Origin: Neoceratodus forsteri
Taxonomy: Eukaryota; Chordata; Ceratodontiformes; Ceratodontidae
Assembly: GCA_016271365.2 (NCBI GenBank)
Contig: CM057459.1
Span: 493,843,501 to 493,907,500, forward strand
DNA length: 64,000 nucleotides
Direction of reading: 5' to 3'
The position numbers and the translations under genes were made by a program. Below are positions 46,553-58,031 of the stretch, in pieces. The notes under the pieces are model-generated. The model saw only the letters and a program-made list of their open reading frames with translations, made no database searches and was not told the origin of the DNA. The stretch's first letter is position 1. Every line of letters begins with the position of its first letter.

Positions 46553-47450
46553 AGTGTATGTATATTAGGGTTGAGAAAGTGTTCAATATAGTGGTGTGCG
46601 AAGTCCATGAAATTTGCACCACGAGTTAATTCATGGATTTCACGGAATTCATGGAGCGATGTTGCGAAATTCATGGCTGTGAATTTTGCAGATTTCACTG
46701 CAGAGCATAACATTTTGCCCGCAAATTTCAAACTCCACCCACGAAACTCATGCATCACATTTAAAAAAGGTGAATTTCACGCAAATCATGCAAACAGATG
46801 TTTCAAAGTGTTCCAAAAACTCTGCGAATTCTGCAAAGCATGAATTTTTGGCAATTTGCATGAACTTTGTTGGCAAAATTTAACTTCCCAACACCTCTAG
46901 TTCAATAATAAGCCCTAGTCTTTGCACCTCAATAACTATGGCAGCATTACACAAAATTGCCCAGAATGTGGCATGTGGGGTCCAAGTGGCAAGTTTTAAA
47001 GATTTGGGAAGTTTTGTAACAGGCACTTAACTGGATTCCAAGATGTGAAAATTTCAAAAATACATAAAAAGCAACATTTCTAGCTATTTTTTTTCCTTTC
47101 ACTTACAGCCAAGATGGTGTACAATTTTATTCTGAAATTTTGAGACCTGAAGGGGCTTGTGCCAAGGGTTTGCTTTACGAAGGTTTCGTGAAATAATATT
47201 AATCGTTTCCAAAATTATAAGTTTTTGAAATTTGGCTTAGAACATCTTCAGTAGGTTTTTTTTATATAACCCTCTGATACTACCCAAAAATTCTTATTTT
47301 ATGACCACGCTTAGGTCATAACTGTGTTTTTCGGCTGTGAGAAAACTTTTTTAAGTCGTGACGGCCACCTTCTGAGAAAAAAAAAGTGAAACTACATAAA
47401 AATCAATTTTTAAAAAAATAAACACTTGAATCCTGCTGAATGTGACACAT
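46553..47450 (+). repeat. Unclassified repeat family E, copy 3
   Basis: Same landmarks as copy 1 (TATATTAGGGTTGAG, CAAGATGGTGTACAATTTT, GGGGCTTGTGCCAA, AAGGTTTCGTGAAA). It is interrupted by the hAT MITE at 46589-46899. After about 47300 similarity fades. Confidence 0.75.
46589..46899. mobile_element. hAT MITE with exact 8-bp target duplication
   Basis: A 311-bp element with ends TAGTGGTGTGCGAAG and (reverse complement) TAGAGGTGTTGGGAAG. It is flanked by GTTCAATA at 46581-46588 and 46900-46907. The sister repeat at 37850 has the unoccupied site. The interior is AT-rich with GAATTTCACG-type phrases and has no transposase. The 8-bp duplication is the hAT hallmark. Confidence 0.92.
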
Positions 47451-47784
47451 TAAGTTTGACTGTGGTGTTTATTTATCAAATAAAATGGGCCAGAAATACA
47501 GTTTTTGGACATTAAGTTCTTTGATTGTTGGCTTACTAAGATGGCCAATTCTTGTGTCCTGAGCCATGAATTCTTGGGTTGCACATATAAGAGCAAACCA
47601 AGAATTTTTCATGTGCACCAAAAATGAAATTCTTAGGCTGCACTTAAATGTGTCACCCAAAAATTCAATTTTTGGTGCACAAACAAATGTTTTTGTCTCA
47701 CATACTTTTACTTATAACTTGGCTGTTTTACAATATTTTAGTCCCACATTGTGAATATACTGTTTATGTGACCCTGGAGGTAAT

Positions 47785-49766
47785 GGAAGGGGTGAGGGCC
47801 AAGAGAAAAGCATTCCGGAGGCTTAGGAAATCAGGAGGGAAACTGGATAAAGAGTACACAAAGAAGTCCTGGGAGGTCACCAGGCTTGTCAGAGAGGCCA
47901 AGGCTTCCAGAGATCTGAGACTGGTACAAGGAATCAAGGATGGGGAAAAGGACTTCTTCAGTTACATTAGCAAGAGAAGAAGAAACAAAGACCAGATTGT
48001 GAGGATTAAGAAAAATGGAGGGTGGTTGGAGAATGGGGAGGACCAGGCAGTGGCACTGAATGAGTATTTCTGCTCTGTGTTCATGAAGGAAAGAGGGGGC
48101 AGATACCCCATGGGAAGGGTGGAGTGGGCAGGGGGGCGTGGTTAACTGATATCAGAATTACAGAGGACAGGCTGCTGGAGGGACTAAGGGCACTGAGGGT
48201 GGACAATGTTCCAGGGACAGATGGCATTCACCCTAGGGTACTTAGGGAGCTTGCTGGGATTCTGGCGGGACCACTGGCAGATCTGTTCAGTACATCACTG
48301 AACACTGGGTGTGTGCCACAGGACTGGAGAATGGCCCATGTGGTGCCCATTCATAAAAGTGTCCCGAAGGATGATCCAGGCAACTACAGACAAGTGAGTC
48401 TCACTTCAATCTTGGAGAAACTCATGGAGTCAATCCTAAAAGAGAGGTTGGTGACCTTTCTGGAAGACAATGGGCTCCATGATGGCCATCAGCATGGTTT
48501 TGTATCTGGCAGATCCTGCCAGATGAACCTAGTTGAGTACTATGACTGGGTTACCAGGAAACTGGACAGGGGCCATGCAGTGGACATCTTATATTTGGAC
48601 TTCAGCAAGGCCTTTGACTCGGTGCCACATGGGAGGTTGGGGGGAAAACTGGAATACATTAGGGTGGGGACAAAAATGGTCAACTGGTTCACCAACTGGC
48701 TGAGGAGTAGGCAGCAATGGTTGGTGGGGGTGGCTCTCATCACCAAGGGATATTACGAGAGGGGTGTCCCAGGATTCAGTACTGGGACCGGTGCTGTTCG
48801 GGATATTCATAGCCGATATCTCAAATGGGATCTGGAGTAGGATCAGTCTGTTCACAGATGATACTAAGATCAGTGCAGAGGTAGATGACATAGAGGGGTG
48901 GAGGAAGCTGCAGGAAGACCTGACCAAACTACAGGAATGATCAGAGACATGGCAGTTGGGGTTCAATGCCAAGAAGTGCAAGGTGCTGCACTTCAGAGCA
49001 AGGAACCAGGGGAGGAAATATGAGTTGGGAGGGGTACAGTTGGAAAGCACAGTGGAGGAAAAGGATCTAGGGGTACTAATAAAGGGGAGTATGAACCAAT
49101 CAGCTCAGTGCAGGAAGGCGGCTGCAAAGGCAAACAAGATGCTGGGGTGCATAGGGAGGAGAATCTCCTCCAGGCACAGAGAAGCAATCCTACCCCTGTA
49201 CAAGTCACTGGTCAGGCTGCACCTGAAATACTGCGTGCAGTACTGGCGGTCATTCCTGAGGAAGGGCATCAGATTGCTGGAGGGAGTGCAGAGTAGGGCA
49301 ACCAAGATTATACAGGGACTTGAGGTAAAATCCTATGATAAAAGTCTGAGAAAGCTGCAAATGTATTTCCTGGAAGAGAGGCGGGATAGGGGACATAGGA
49401 TCAAAACCCTTCAAGTACCTAAAGGGTATTAACAGGATTAATACAGAAGGGATTCTTTAGATCAGAAGGGGGAGGGACACACAAGGGTATCAGCTGAGTT
49501 TGGAGTGGGGAGATTCAGGAGGGAAATCAGGAGCCACTTTTTCACAGAAAGGTTGGTAGATAAGTGGAACACTCTGCCCGAGGAGGTGGTATCATGTAGA
49601 ATGGTGGGAGGATTTAAGAGAGGGTGGAACAGAGTGAGGGGGGCGCTTATGAGGAGTGGAGGGGAGGTTGGGGCAGCTGCAAATTGAGGGGCTAGCTGCA
49701 CAATCAAGCAGACTCAATAGACCGTGAGGCCTGTTTCTGCTGGTATTTCATATGTTCGTATGTTCC
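47785..49766 (+). pseudogene. CR1 LINE copy 2, 5'-truncated ORF2
   Basis: Starts in the endonuclease-RT linker (KAFRRLRKSGGKLDKEYTKK). It continues with FFSYISKRRRNKDQIV and NEYFCSVFM, then, in a new frame from about 48130, VPGTDGIHPRVL, NYRQVSLTSILEKLMES, HGFVSGRSCQMNLVEYYDW, YLDFSKAFDSVPHGRL and a decayed VPGFSTGTG block. FTDDTKIS-like codons are near 48855, and the C-terminus in frame 48956-49432 has KKCKVLHF, LGCIGRRIS, PLYKSLVRLHLKYC and YDKSLRKL. Frame 49505-49687 gives FFTERLVDKWNTLPEEVV. The 3' terminus is CATATGTTCGTATGTTC near 49765. At least three frame breaks are present. Confidence 0.9.
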
Positions 49767-49769
49767 TCT

Positions 49770-50430
49770 CCTCTTTCATTACCCATTTCATCCTGTCTTC
49801 TTACTCCCTCAACTCATCTGATGTTTATACTTCACTTTTCATGAATCTGTAGCAGGTCAGTCTACTTTCTATATTCAGCTCCCTCCACTGTAGAACAACC
49901 TCCTTGTCTCTGTCTCTTATCCTCTCTTCAATCTTGCAAACCAATCCTGCTAGCTCATTTCTCAAAAAATGCAGCTATAGCTACCCAACTACCCTTTCTA
50001 CAACATCATAACCAGCTCTTGCATTTTGTACATTTATGCAAGTTATTAAGGTCCCAGCCTGGGTACCTCTGTTCTGCATACCTTTTTGCACCAAAGTTTC
50101 ATATGCCTGAAATATATTATTTGTGCTGTGCATATTAGTGTTACTGTACATTCACTTGGTGTTGCCACTGTTTTTGTTATTGTTATTCTTGTTCCACTCT
50201 GTAACTAATGTATTATACACAATGTTTGCATTGTTCTGTATTTCCTTAATGTATTATTTTATTAACTGTACTTTGAATGTTATTGTTACTGTACATCTAC
50301 TGTTGTTGTCACTGCATTTTTTATTGTAGTTGCCATCTAACTCTCTCCTGTAACTTCTCCCCCAAGTCACACATGGAAATGAGCTCTGACTCGATATATC
50401 TATTCCAGTCACCAAATGCTAAATACAGAG
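49770..50430 (+). mobile_element. LINE 3' end, L2-like (tentative)
   Basis: The first part reads, with frame breaks, like a LINE C-terminus (CTCCCTCCACTGTAGAACAA region). The end CTATTCCAGTCACCAAATGC near 50415 resembles the LINE-A2 terminus CCAGTTACCAAAAGC. It is very degraded. Confidence 0.45.
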
Positions 50431-50726
50431 CGCTGCACTTATAATGGACATAGTTATAGGAACATGAGTAACTATAATGGACAAAAACTAATTTCCCTAA
50501 CCAAATATATGAAATCCAATACATTTATTAATGGTTAAAACTATTAGACACTGCTTGTAACAAGCCGTATGTAGCTTTTATGGAAATTTCTAAGTTCAGC
50601 ACTTTAGGTAGAGTTGTCAAGTGTAGACTTGTGATGGAGAAGCTACAGAGATTTACTTTCTTTGATTTCTTACACATACTGAAAAAAATATTTGACATTT
50701 TAGTGAAACACTTAACAGTAACATTT

Positions 50727-53198
50727 GCCTTTTTATATTTGCTTGTGCACATGCGCAAGAAATGTTGTGGCAGCTTGCTGGAGAAGCAGGTTGTGGAGGT
50801 GTGGCAGTGTTGTGGCCAATGCCGCCACTGCTTTTTTGAGGCTCGTCTGTGTGTCACCAATGAAGGAGCATGCTGGCAATGCCAGAGTGCCATCAACTTG
50901 AAACAGTTTCGCCACTGCAATGAGGCAGCACCCGCTCATTGCAGGGCGTGCCTTGCCCGGTGTAACACTTCAGTAAACATGGAGGCTGCTGTCACTGTCC
51001 ACCTCTCACAGTCCCCAGCAAGCCAGCTTCAGGGGTGCCCAATCCCCCAGTCAGCATGCCCCCTCCCCAGTTCATTTGCTGATGGGGGAGCTCAATCCCC
51101 ATTGACATATGTGCCATTTTGCTGTGTTTTGTCTGCCAAGAGGGGTGCCCAGTCCCCCTCGGCATCATCTCCCCCAAACACAGACATGCTTGCTGATGGG
51201 GGGGCACAATCCCCCTGTTGGCATGTTTAATCCCCCATCGCATTGGCATTTTTCTGCCACCACCCAACCCCCATTGTGTACCACACTGACAGCCCACTTC
51301 AGTGTGGCTAACAAGCCCCCAACTCATACACCTGTAAAAAAAAGAAAATGGTCTGCAGTGTTTTTTTTGTTTTTTATAACCTGAAACACAGAAAATTGTC
51401 CATCGCCTTCAGGTCCCTCCCTCAACCCACACCCACCTCTTCGAACCCCACCTCCCCCCACCCCATACTTACCTTCAGAGTCCAGCGTGATGATCTTTGG
51501 TGGAGCGGGAACATGTCTGCACTCTTCAAAGCTGACCGCAAACTGAAGAAATGTCAGTAAGCTGTATAATGGCATAAATGGGGAGTTTTCAACTTAGGTG
51601 GATATCTCAGCAATTTTGTAACTGTTGGCCCCAAATTTTCAACATGGGGTTCTTGGGACCCCACCTCATCACTCTCATGTCGTTATTTGGTCCCGAAAGG
51701 TGATTTCATGGTTACTACATGGAATCACCTTCTGGGACTGATTAACAAAATGACAGTGTCACTGCTCATGAGGTGGGCTCCCAAAAAACCTATGTTGCAA
51801 ATTTGGTGAAAAAATTCCAAAAAATGACTGTGTTATGAGCATGCATTGCACCGTTCCCACGCACGCTCATAACTTCGAAAATTTTTTATATTTTCACTCC
51901 AGATTTTCAACATTGCATTTCTCCACACTTCCTTATGAACAGTACAGCAGTCATTTTTCACATCCTGCAGAAATGTGTTTCGCACATGTGGCGCACAATG
52001 GCACAGTCGCTGTGTGACATCAATGTTTGGGACAGAATAAGAAAATCACAGTGACAGCGTTCATAAGGAAAGGTCCCAAAAAGCCCATGTTGCAAATCTG
52101 GTGAACAAATTCCAAAAAATTACTGTGTTACCAGCATGCATTGCACAGCTTCTACGTATGTTCGTAACTTCGTGATTATTAATATTTTTACTTCAGATTT
52201 TCAACATTGTCATTTTTGCACACTGCTTTATGAACTGTACAGCTGTAATTTTTCACATCCTGCCTGAAACATGTTTTCACACCTGTGGCACACAATGGGT
52301 GCGGTCGCTATGCGAAATCAACGTTCTGGACAGATTAAGAAAATCACAGTGCCACTGTTCATGAGCGGAGTTCACAAAATGCCTACGTTGAAATTGTGGT
52401 GTAAAAAAATCCAAAAAATAATTGCATTACGGGTGTGCATTGTGCAGTTTCTATGCACACTCGTGACTTCATCAATTTTTTTATATTTTCACTCCAGATT
52501 TTTAACATTAAAATTTTTTTACACCTCCTTATGAACAGTACAGCTGTCATTTTTCACATCCTGCCTGAAATGTGTTTCCGCACCTGTGGCATCAAATGGC
52601 GCAGTCACTGTGCAAAATCACCTTTCAGCTAACAAACTGAAAGCATCACTGTTCATGAGGTGGGGTCACAAAAAGCCCATGTTGAAAACTTGGAGTGAAA
52701 ATACCAAGAAACTCCCAGGGCATTAGGGTTTCCAACTATAACGTCCTACCCTGTAGGGACTGACAGGCGTCAGGGGTGTGACTTGGGATTGTCAACAGTC
52801 ATGCTCATGCCATTCCAGCCCCCACCCCCATCCTGCAGCCAGTGACAGGCATCGAGGTGTGCCTTGGACTCTCCAGCCCCAAAGTTCACCCCATTCTCCT
52901 ATACTGCACCCATTTCAGTGTATGTCCTTATGAAGTGGGGTGAGTGTAAAACCTGAATACCCCAAGGCACACCTCGACACTTGACAGTGTCTGCAGGGCA
53001 GGGTGAAGTGAAATGACATGAGCGTTATGGGTGATGACCCAAAGGCACACCCCAATGCCTGTCCATCTCTGCAGAGTGGGGGTGGGGCTGGCGTCAGATC
53101 AATACTTCACTGCCATTCCTATTCTGCATCTGTCTAACTCCTGCACGTCCAATGCTAATACCAGCAAGCAAACATTCAGCACTGACGAATGCTTGTTT
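50727..53198 (+). repeat. Unclassified large repeat family, copy C
   Basis: Starts GCCTTTTTATATTTGCTTG, then a block with repeated 'GGGTGCCCAATC'-like phrases (51030-51235). Monomers have phase markers near 51915, 52210 and 52506 (~296 bp). The palindromic block covers 52735-53090 (GGTGTGCCTTGG near 52857, CCAAGGCACACC near 52962). It ends CACTGACGAATGCTTGTTT. The order matches copy A closely, and the GC-richer head has short frames without shared protein content. Confidence 0.88.
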
Positions 53199-53456
53199 CT
53201 TACTGTTCTAGAAACTCTTCAACCAGCTACTGTATTTACAATTTCTTATTGTCAGCAATAAATGCCCTTAAAAAACCCTTAGTCCCTGACAGTAAACTTA
53301 CATTAAATAAAGGCATAGACTACAGAAAAATATTAACTAGTCAGGATTTTAAGCAATCATTCATTCAACCTAAGCCCCACCCACATATAGTATAGACAAT
53401 CTAAGATAGCACTCAACTGTTGAGGCTCCACCACCTTTGGATATAATAGATGCATC

Positions 53457-53473
53457 TTTCTTTCTTTCTTTCT

Positions 53474-53513
<40 letters not shown>

Positions 53514-53516
53514 ATT
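53457..53516. repeat. (CTTT)n microsatellite
   Basis: Directly visible run of CTTT units with one interruption. Confidence 0.97.
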
Positions 53517-54060
53517 TTCTTGTGTCCAAGCCTAATACAGTACATTTTAAACCTTCATGAGTTCTCCACTGAGAATACTTCTCAGCAGTGGGTTTACTGG
53601 TTTTGGCAGAGAACCACTTTGACTCAAGTAACTAACAGAAGCATTCCTAATTACTTCTGTAGTCTGAATTCAAAAGCATGCCTGGAAAACAAAAAGCATT
53701 CCATAAAGTCAGCAGACTTATACCAAATTATGTCATCACCAATCCCCTGGGTCCTTCCTGAGAAACTCAAATATGTCACATCTGAATGGCACTTCAGAAA
53801 CTTCAAAGATTTTATGCTGTTTGATATTGGCTGACACCCACTGAGGAAGGTGGATGCCGAAGTGCTGGGGCGGCTGACAGGCAGTGGGACTAGAGCAGTT
53901 CTGTAAATCATGTTTGTAACCACGCTTAAAAAGCTTAGAAAACACTTAGGCACTTTAAGAAGATTGTTGCCTTAATTTTTGTACCTTACAGCCTTGGTTT
54001 ATATGAAATATGTATTTTTTATAGCACACATTATTTTGGAACTACAAAATAAATAAAAAA
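53517..54060 (+). other. Possible retroelement 3' end, unclassified
   Basis: Contains CACTGAGGAAGGTGGATGCC, reminiscent of the GAGGAAG phrases near some Penelope-like element ends, and finishes in an A-rich AAATAAATAAAAAAG tail. No protein domain supports this. Confidence 0.25.
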
Positions 54061-54929
54061 GAACTAACGTTTGACTTTATATGGTTTCAGTGTGTGACTA
54101 TAAATTTATGTCTTTCAGACCTGTGTGCTCACCTTATCAGTGTGTTTTATGACACACTGTAAGATTATAATATAATATTGCAGTACCTTAGCCTGGGGCT
54201 GCGTAAGGTTGAGCGCCCCCTCCTTTATTTGAGTGCAGGTGTTTTCCTCTTTTGTGCATTTGATATTGGCTAATCCACAGATAAAACTTCTGCCCTCCAT
54301 AGGTGCAGATGTGCTTGTTCATCAAGGGAATGCCCCTTCTGCACATGTGTGACACTTTGTGGGACTCCTAAACATGTTTTTGTACACCCCCTCCACACCT
54401 ACTCCCACTCTGCCTATGCATCTTCATGGGTGGCTTGGTCAGGGTTAGACAGGGAACCAAGGATTCACAGCCATGTGATTCACATTTGGGTTTCCACACC
54501 AGTCATGGAGTGCAGAGGGCAGCAGCATTGCTCTACCCATACGGCAACAGTAGCACTTACTTGCCCTCCACAGAAATGTCCCTAAATGCTCCCTAAATCA
54601 TTCAGGGCCTCATTTGTGACAAGTATCAGTTGTTCCCATCCCTCTGAGATATCATTGAGGACGTGTGATCATGTCATAAGTTTTATTTGTTTTTTTAAAC
54701 AAATGTACTTTCCCCAAAGGAATACAGCAGTTCTTGGAGGACTGTTGTATCCCACAATCTTCTGCGCCGCTAAGAGCAGGAGATCCATTCAAGCTCTGGC
54801 TGAGCCTCTCATTGGATGCCCACTGTCTGACCACACTACACTACACCCCTGGCTCCTCCGCTGTCCTCATGCATAGTGAGGAGGTTGGGGTTTTGTATAC
54901 TGCCACTTGTATGGCACTCTACAGGTATG
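54061..54929. other. Stretch without recognised features
   Basis: No coding region, SINE boxes or termini that I recognise. Confidence 0.3.
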
Positions 54930-55451
54930 GTGCTCAGTAGCCCAGATATGCAACTACATTGTTGCTTATGCATAGGATAGTTGCATAATATCATATTGCA
55001 CATCAGCATTTCTGCAAGGGCCATCAATACCAGAATTGGGATCTTGTATCGGCACAGGCACTGTGTCACACATGAAGTCCTGAGCACTGCCATCAATAGC
55101 TCAGTTGTCTCACTCATCAATTATGGGCTGGTGATCTACAGATCTGCAACAGACACAGCCCTCCACTGCATCTCAATCGCAATGAATAAAGCCTGTCATC
55201 TCCTCACAGGTGCTGCTAAGCTCATGCACACTGGTGATCTCTATACCATGGCTGGCTGGCTACAGCTCAGTGGAAGAATCAGGTACCAAGCCTGCCTCTT
55301 TGCCAAAAAAGCCTCCTTATACCTTCTACCACTAGGAGTACGGAACCTCCTGACCACTTCCCAGAGCAGAATGCAAACCAGAAGCACTGCCTCTTAGGTG
55401 TTCCACGTGCCAAGGTGCTGCACTACCTTGGCTCAGTGGGGTTTCTCATAC
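54930..55451 (+). pseudogene. LINE-A4 reverse transcriptase C-terminal part, left piece
   Basis: Frame 54981-55397 encodes the RT C-terminal region: NTRIGILYRHRHCVTHEVL, SLINYGLVIYRSATDTAL, a helix and GRIRYQACLFAKKA. It is close in sequence to LINE-A1 (RIGLLYRHHHCL, SIINCGLVVYGAA). The frame continues to the insertion point at 55451, and the remaining codons are at 58032 onward, after the hAT-like element. The 5' truncation lies near 54930. Confidence 0.82.
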
Positions 55452-56680
55452 CAGGGCCATGGCAGGATTAACCATAGGGCAGATGGGGCAGTTGCCCTGG
55501 ACCACGAGTTTGAGGGGGCCACCTGATTTTCTCATCATTTTTTTTTCTTCCCTCCTGTACCTTTGCTAAACCTCAGTGGTGAGGGGCATACCTCAAAATC
55601 TGAAGTTCACCGGCACTCTGGTTCATCCGTTAGCCCTGCCGGCTGGTTTACTGCTGTCCCGAAATGGCTTGCCCCATGCAGTCCACGCCATGTTGTTTAA
55701 TGTGCTCCGCCGCTTGTTACTGCTCCCCCATATTCAAGCTTGTTTATGTCAGAGGTGCTGACGTTGCGGCCCCTTCTAACGAATAAGAGGGCTCCAATCT
55801 GGTCCGTTACTGCTTAGCACCCCCAGCCCACTCAGACCTGAACTTTTCTGTGCCCCCTGAGGTCCGTACGAGGAGCATAAAACAGACCCTTCTGGTGCTA
55901 TGGAACTCCTACAGCCAAGGAGAGTTCCATAGCACAGGAGAGAAAATTTGCCTTGAAGCTGCCCAGTGAAGAAAAACCACCACCAGCGAGCAAGAGTCGG
56001 TTCCTCCCGACCCGCGCCGAATCCGACAGATGGACCGACCACATCACTACTGTGCCTGGCTGCTGCTGCTACAACCGAGCTGTAATTTTTCATTTAAACA
56101 AAAAGAACAAAGTAGCAGCAGTACCAGCAGCTGAGCCTTTTGGGCAGTGGCAGAGCAAAAGTAGAATGGCCAGGGCGGAAAGACTGAGAGGAGGACGGGA
56201 CGATTTGCACTGTACAGAGGAGTGACTCAGTCCAGACAGACAGACCACCACACTCACTGACTTTCCTTCACTTCATTGTCTTCAACTTTAGGTAGGTTGG
56301 TAAATTAATTTAAAAAAATAAATGGACAGCCTTACAGTGGAGGTGGCTGCTGCCTGGTCAGGTGAAAACAATGCTGTTGTGGTTGGGGGGGGGGTCATCA
56401 GAAGGGATTGTAGAAAGGGGAGAGAGATAGCATGGGCCAGAGATGAAGTAGGATTTGCAGCAGTACAGTATGGTCCAAGGACAGGGATGGAAGGAAAATC
56501 AGCAGAGTAGGTGGGTCAAGTTCCAGGTGCCATAAGTGGTCATTATTTTGTATAACGTCTTCTCTAGGTAAGAATTGGAATGCATTGGGTGAGGGAATTT
56601 TGTGGAAAGGAAGGTGGAGAGAGAGAGAGAGAGAATAGAATGGGTCAGAGATGAAGTAGGAACTTTTTTTCCTCAGATTG

Positions 56681-56868
56681 TTAGTTTAACCAGGAGTGGC
56701 ACACTAAGCTGAAAGCTTGTTTACAGGTGTGATCTGGGAGCATAGAGAAGTTACAGTAAGTGACTTGCTCAGGGTCACACAGTATGCAAGTGGGAACTAT
56801 GGGATTCAAACCCTGGTCTCAAGATTTGCAGCTCAAAGCCTTAAACCACTGTGCTATACTGCTTCAGC
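56681..56868 (-). mobile_element. MIR/CORE-like SINE
   Basis: Minus-strand copy of the same family as 2842-3041: the head GAAGCAGTATAGCACAGTGG, a GGTTTGAATCCCA B-box, a CTGTGTGACCCTGAGCAAG core and the tail GCTTAGTGTGCCACTCCTGG with TTAAAC. It interrupts one unit of a local tandem duplication. Confidence 0.8.
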
Positions 56869-57065
56869 TATATAAATCTGCAGCAATATTGTAGGGATGG
56901 AAGGAAAAATCGGCAGAAAACAAGACTAGGTGGGGCAAGTGGTCATTATTTAATGGCAAGCTCTGTTTCTTTGTAAAATTTTCCTTTGTGAATTTTTTTT
57001 CTTACTCTGCCTGTGGGGCCATTTCCCCAGAAATGGATAACATATATCCTTGTGCAGCCCTGGGG

Positions 57066-57300
57066 GAAACATAGAAATTGTCAGCAGATAAGGACGGCTA
57101 GGCCCATCCTGTCTGCCCGTAGGGCCTATACATTGTATGTGGACACTGACCCCACCACGACAAGGTCCTCCCCATGGACACTGGTCATGGTCAAAAGGAA
57201 GGAAGACATGCTACGGGTAAATAAAAGCATTGTCAGTGGTTCAGCAAGTTTGCACATTTGCTTTGGAGGCCAGAAGATCAGAAGGTAATCACCATGCTAC
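57066..57300 (-). mobile_element. CR1 3' terminal fragment
   Basis: Minus-strand 3' UTR remnant: AACATAGAAATTGTCAGCAG then ATAAGGACGGCTAGGCCCAT matches the 3' UTR seen at 6985-7025 and 23690-23730. The coding part is absent and its upstream edge is uncertain. Confidence 0.6.
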
Positions 57301-57315
57301 TAGGAACTTGGTGTT

Positions 57316-57640
57316 AAATGTCTCCATGTGACTCCGTTGGTAACACATCTGCCTCTGGACCAGAAGGCCATGGGTTCTCGTCCCACACCATGATTGAACT
57401 TGTACCTAAAACACTGACATCAGGGTGTGGTATTAGGGGGTGCTGTACTGTTGGGGTGTGCCATCCTTGAGATGAGATGTTAAACCAATATCCCTTCTAC
57501 CCATCCCGGTGCTGTCCTGGTGGGTATCCAGGTTGAAGTAAAAACTCTGAGCAGTCTTTGCAAACAAGAGGGGACTTCTTCCCTGGTCACTCGTATTGCC
57601 TTCATCTGTGGCTGTAACTTCCCAATCACTTTCTTTTATT
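57316..57640 (+). mobile_element. tRNA-derived SINE, V-SINE-like
   Basis: The head has TGACTCCGTTGGTAACAC (A-box) and GGGTTCTCGTCCC (B-box). The central GAGATGAGATGTTAAACC and CCCGGTGCTGTCCTGG resemble the conserved block of vertebrate V-SINEs. The 3' boundary is approximate. Confidence 0.55.
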
Positions 57641-58031
57641 CACTTACATTTATCCATCCCAGACTCTACAGGTCTGCCCCCCCTCCCAGGTTGGAGACTT
57701 TGGGGGTCAGGACTGCTCACAGCCACAGGGCAGGCTATTGTCTGATCAGGCAGTGAGATGTTGGTGTGGAGGGGCCAGTAATGCATAGTTATGCTTGAGT
57801 GCTGACACTCTGTGTGAATGTATTCCAGCCATCCAACATTAAACTAGTATTTCCACCCCAAGAATGGCATGCAGAATAGCTGGAAATCACTCAAAATGCA
57901 TTTTAAGGCATTGAAAACTGATCAGCTTCAGGGGGCCTATGTGGCCCCAAACCCCTGGCATATTGGTTAAGTTACAGGGGGCCACACAATTCCAAGTGCC
58001 CAGGGCACCATCACTTGTTAATCCAGCCCTG

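Larger units (their letters stand above)
55452..58031. mobile_element. hAT-like element inserted in LINE-A4
   Basis: The left end is CAGGGCCATGGCAGGATTAA, and the reverse complement of the right end is CAGGGCTGGATTAACAAG, the CAGGGC...GGATTAA pattern of many hAT elements. Removing it rejoins the LINE. No clear 8-bp duplication was seen. Inside are a GC-richer head (55580-56230) with no recognised protein, a ~205-bp tandem duplication (56400-56960), a SINE, a CR1 fragment and a V-SINE-like SINE. No transposase was recognised. Confidence 0.7.

Noticed and set aside
50580..51230. 216-codon frame with many cysteines in copy C
   Set aside because: It looks like a Cys-rich protein, but spacing is irregular and the equivalent sequence in copy A has no matching frame.
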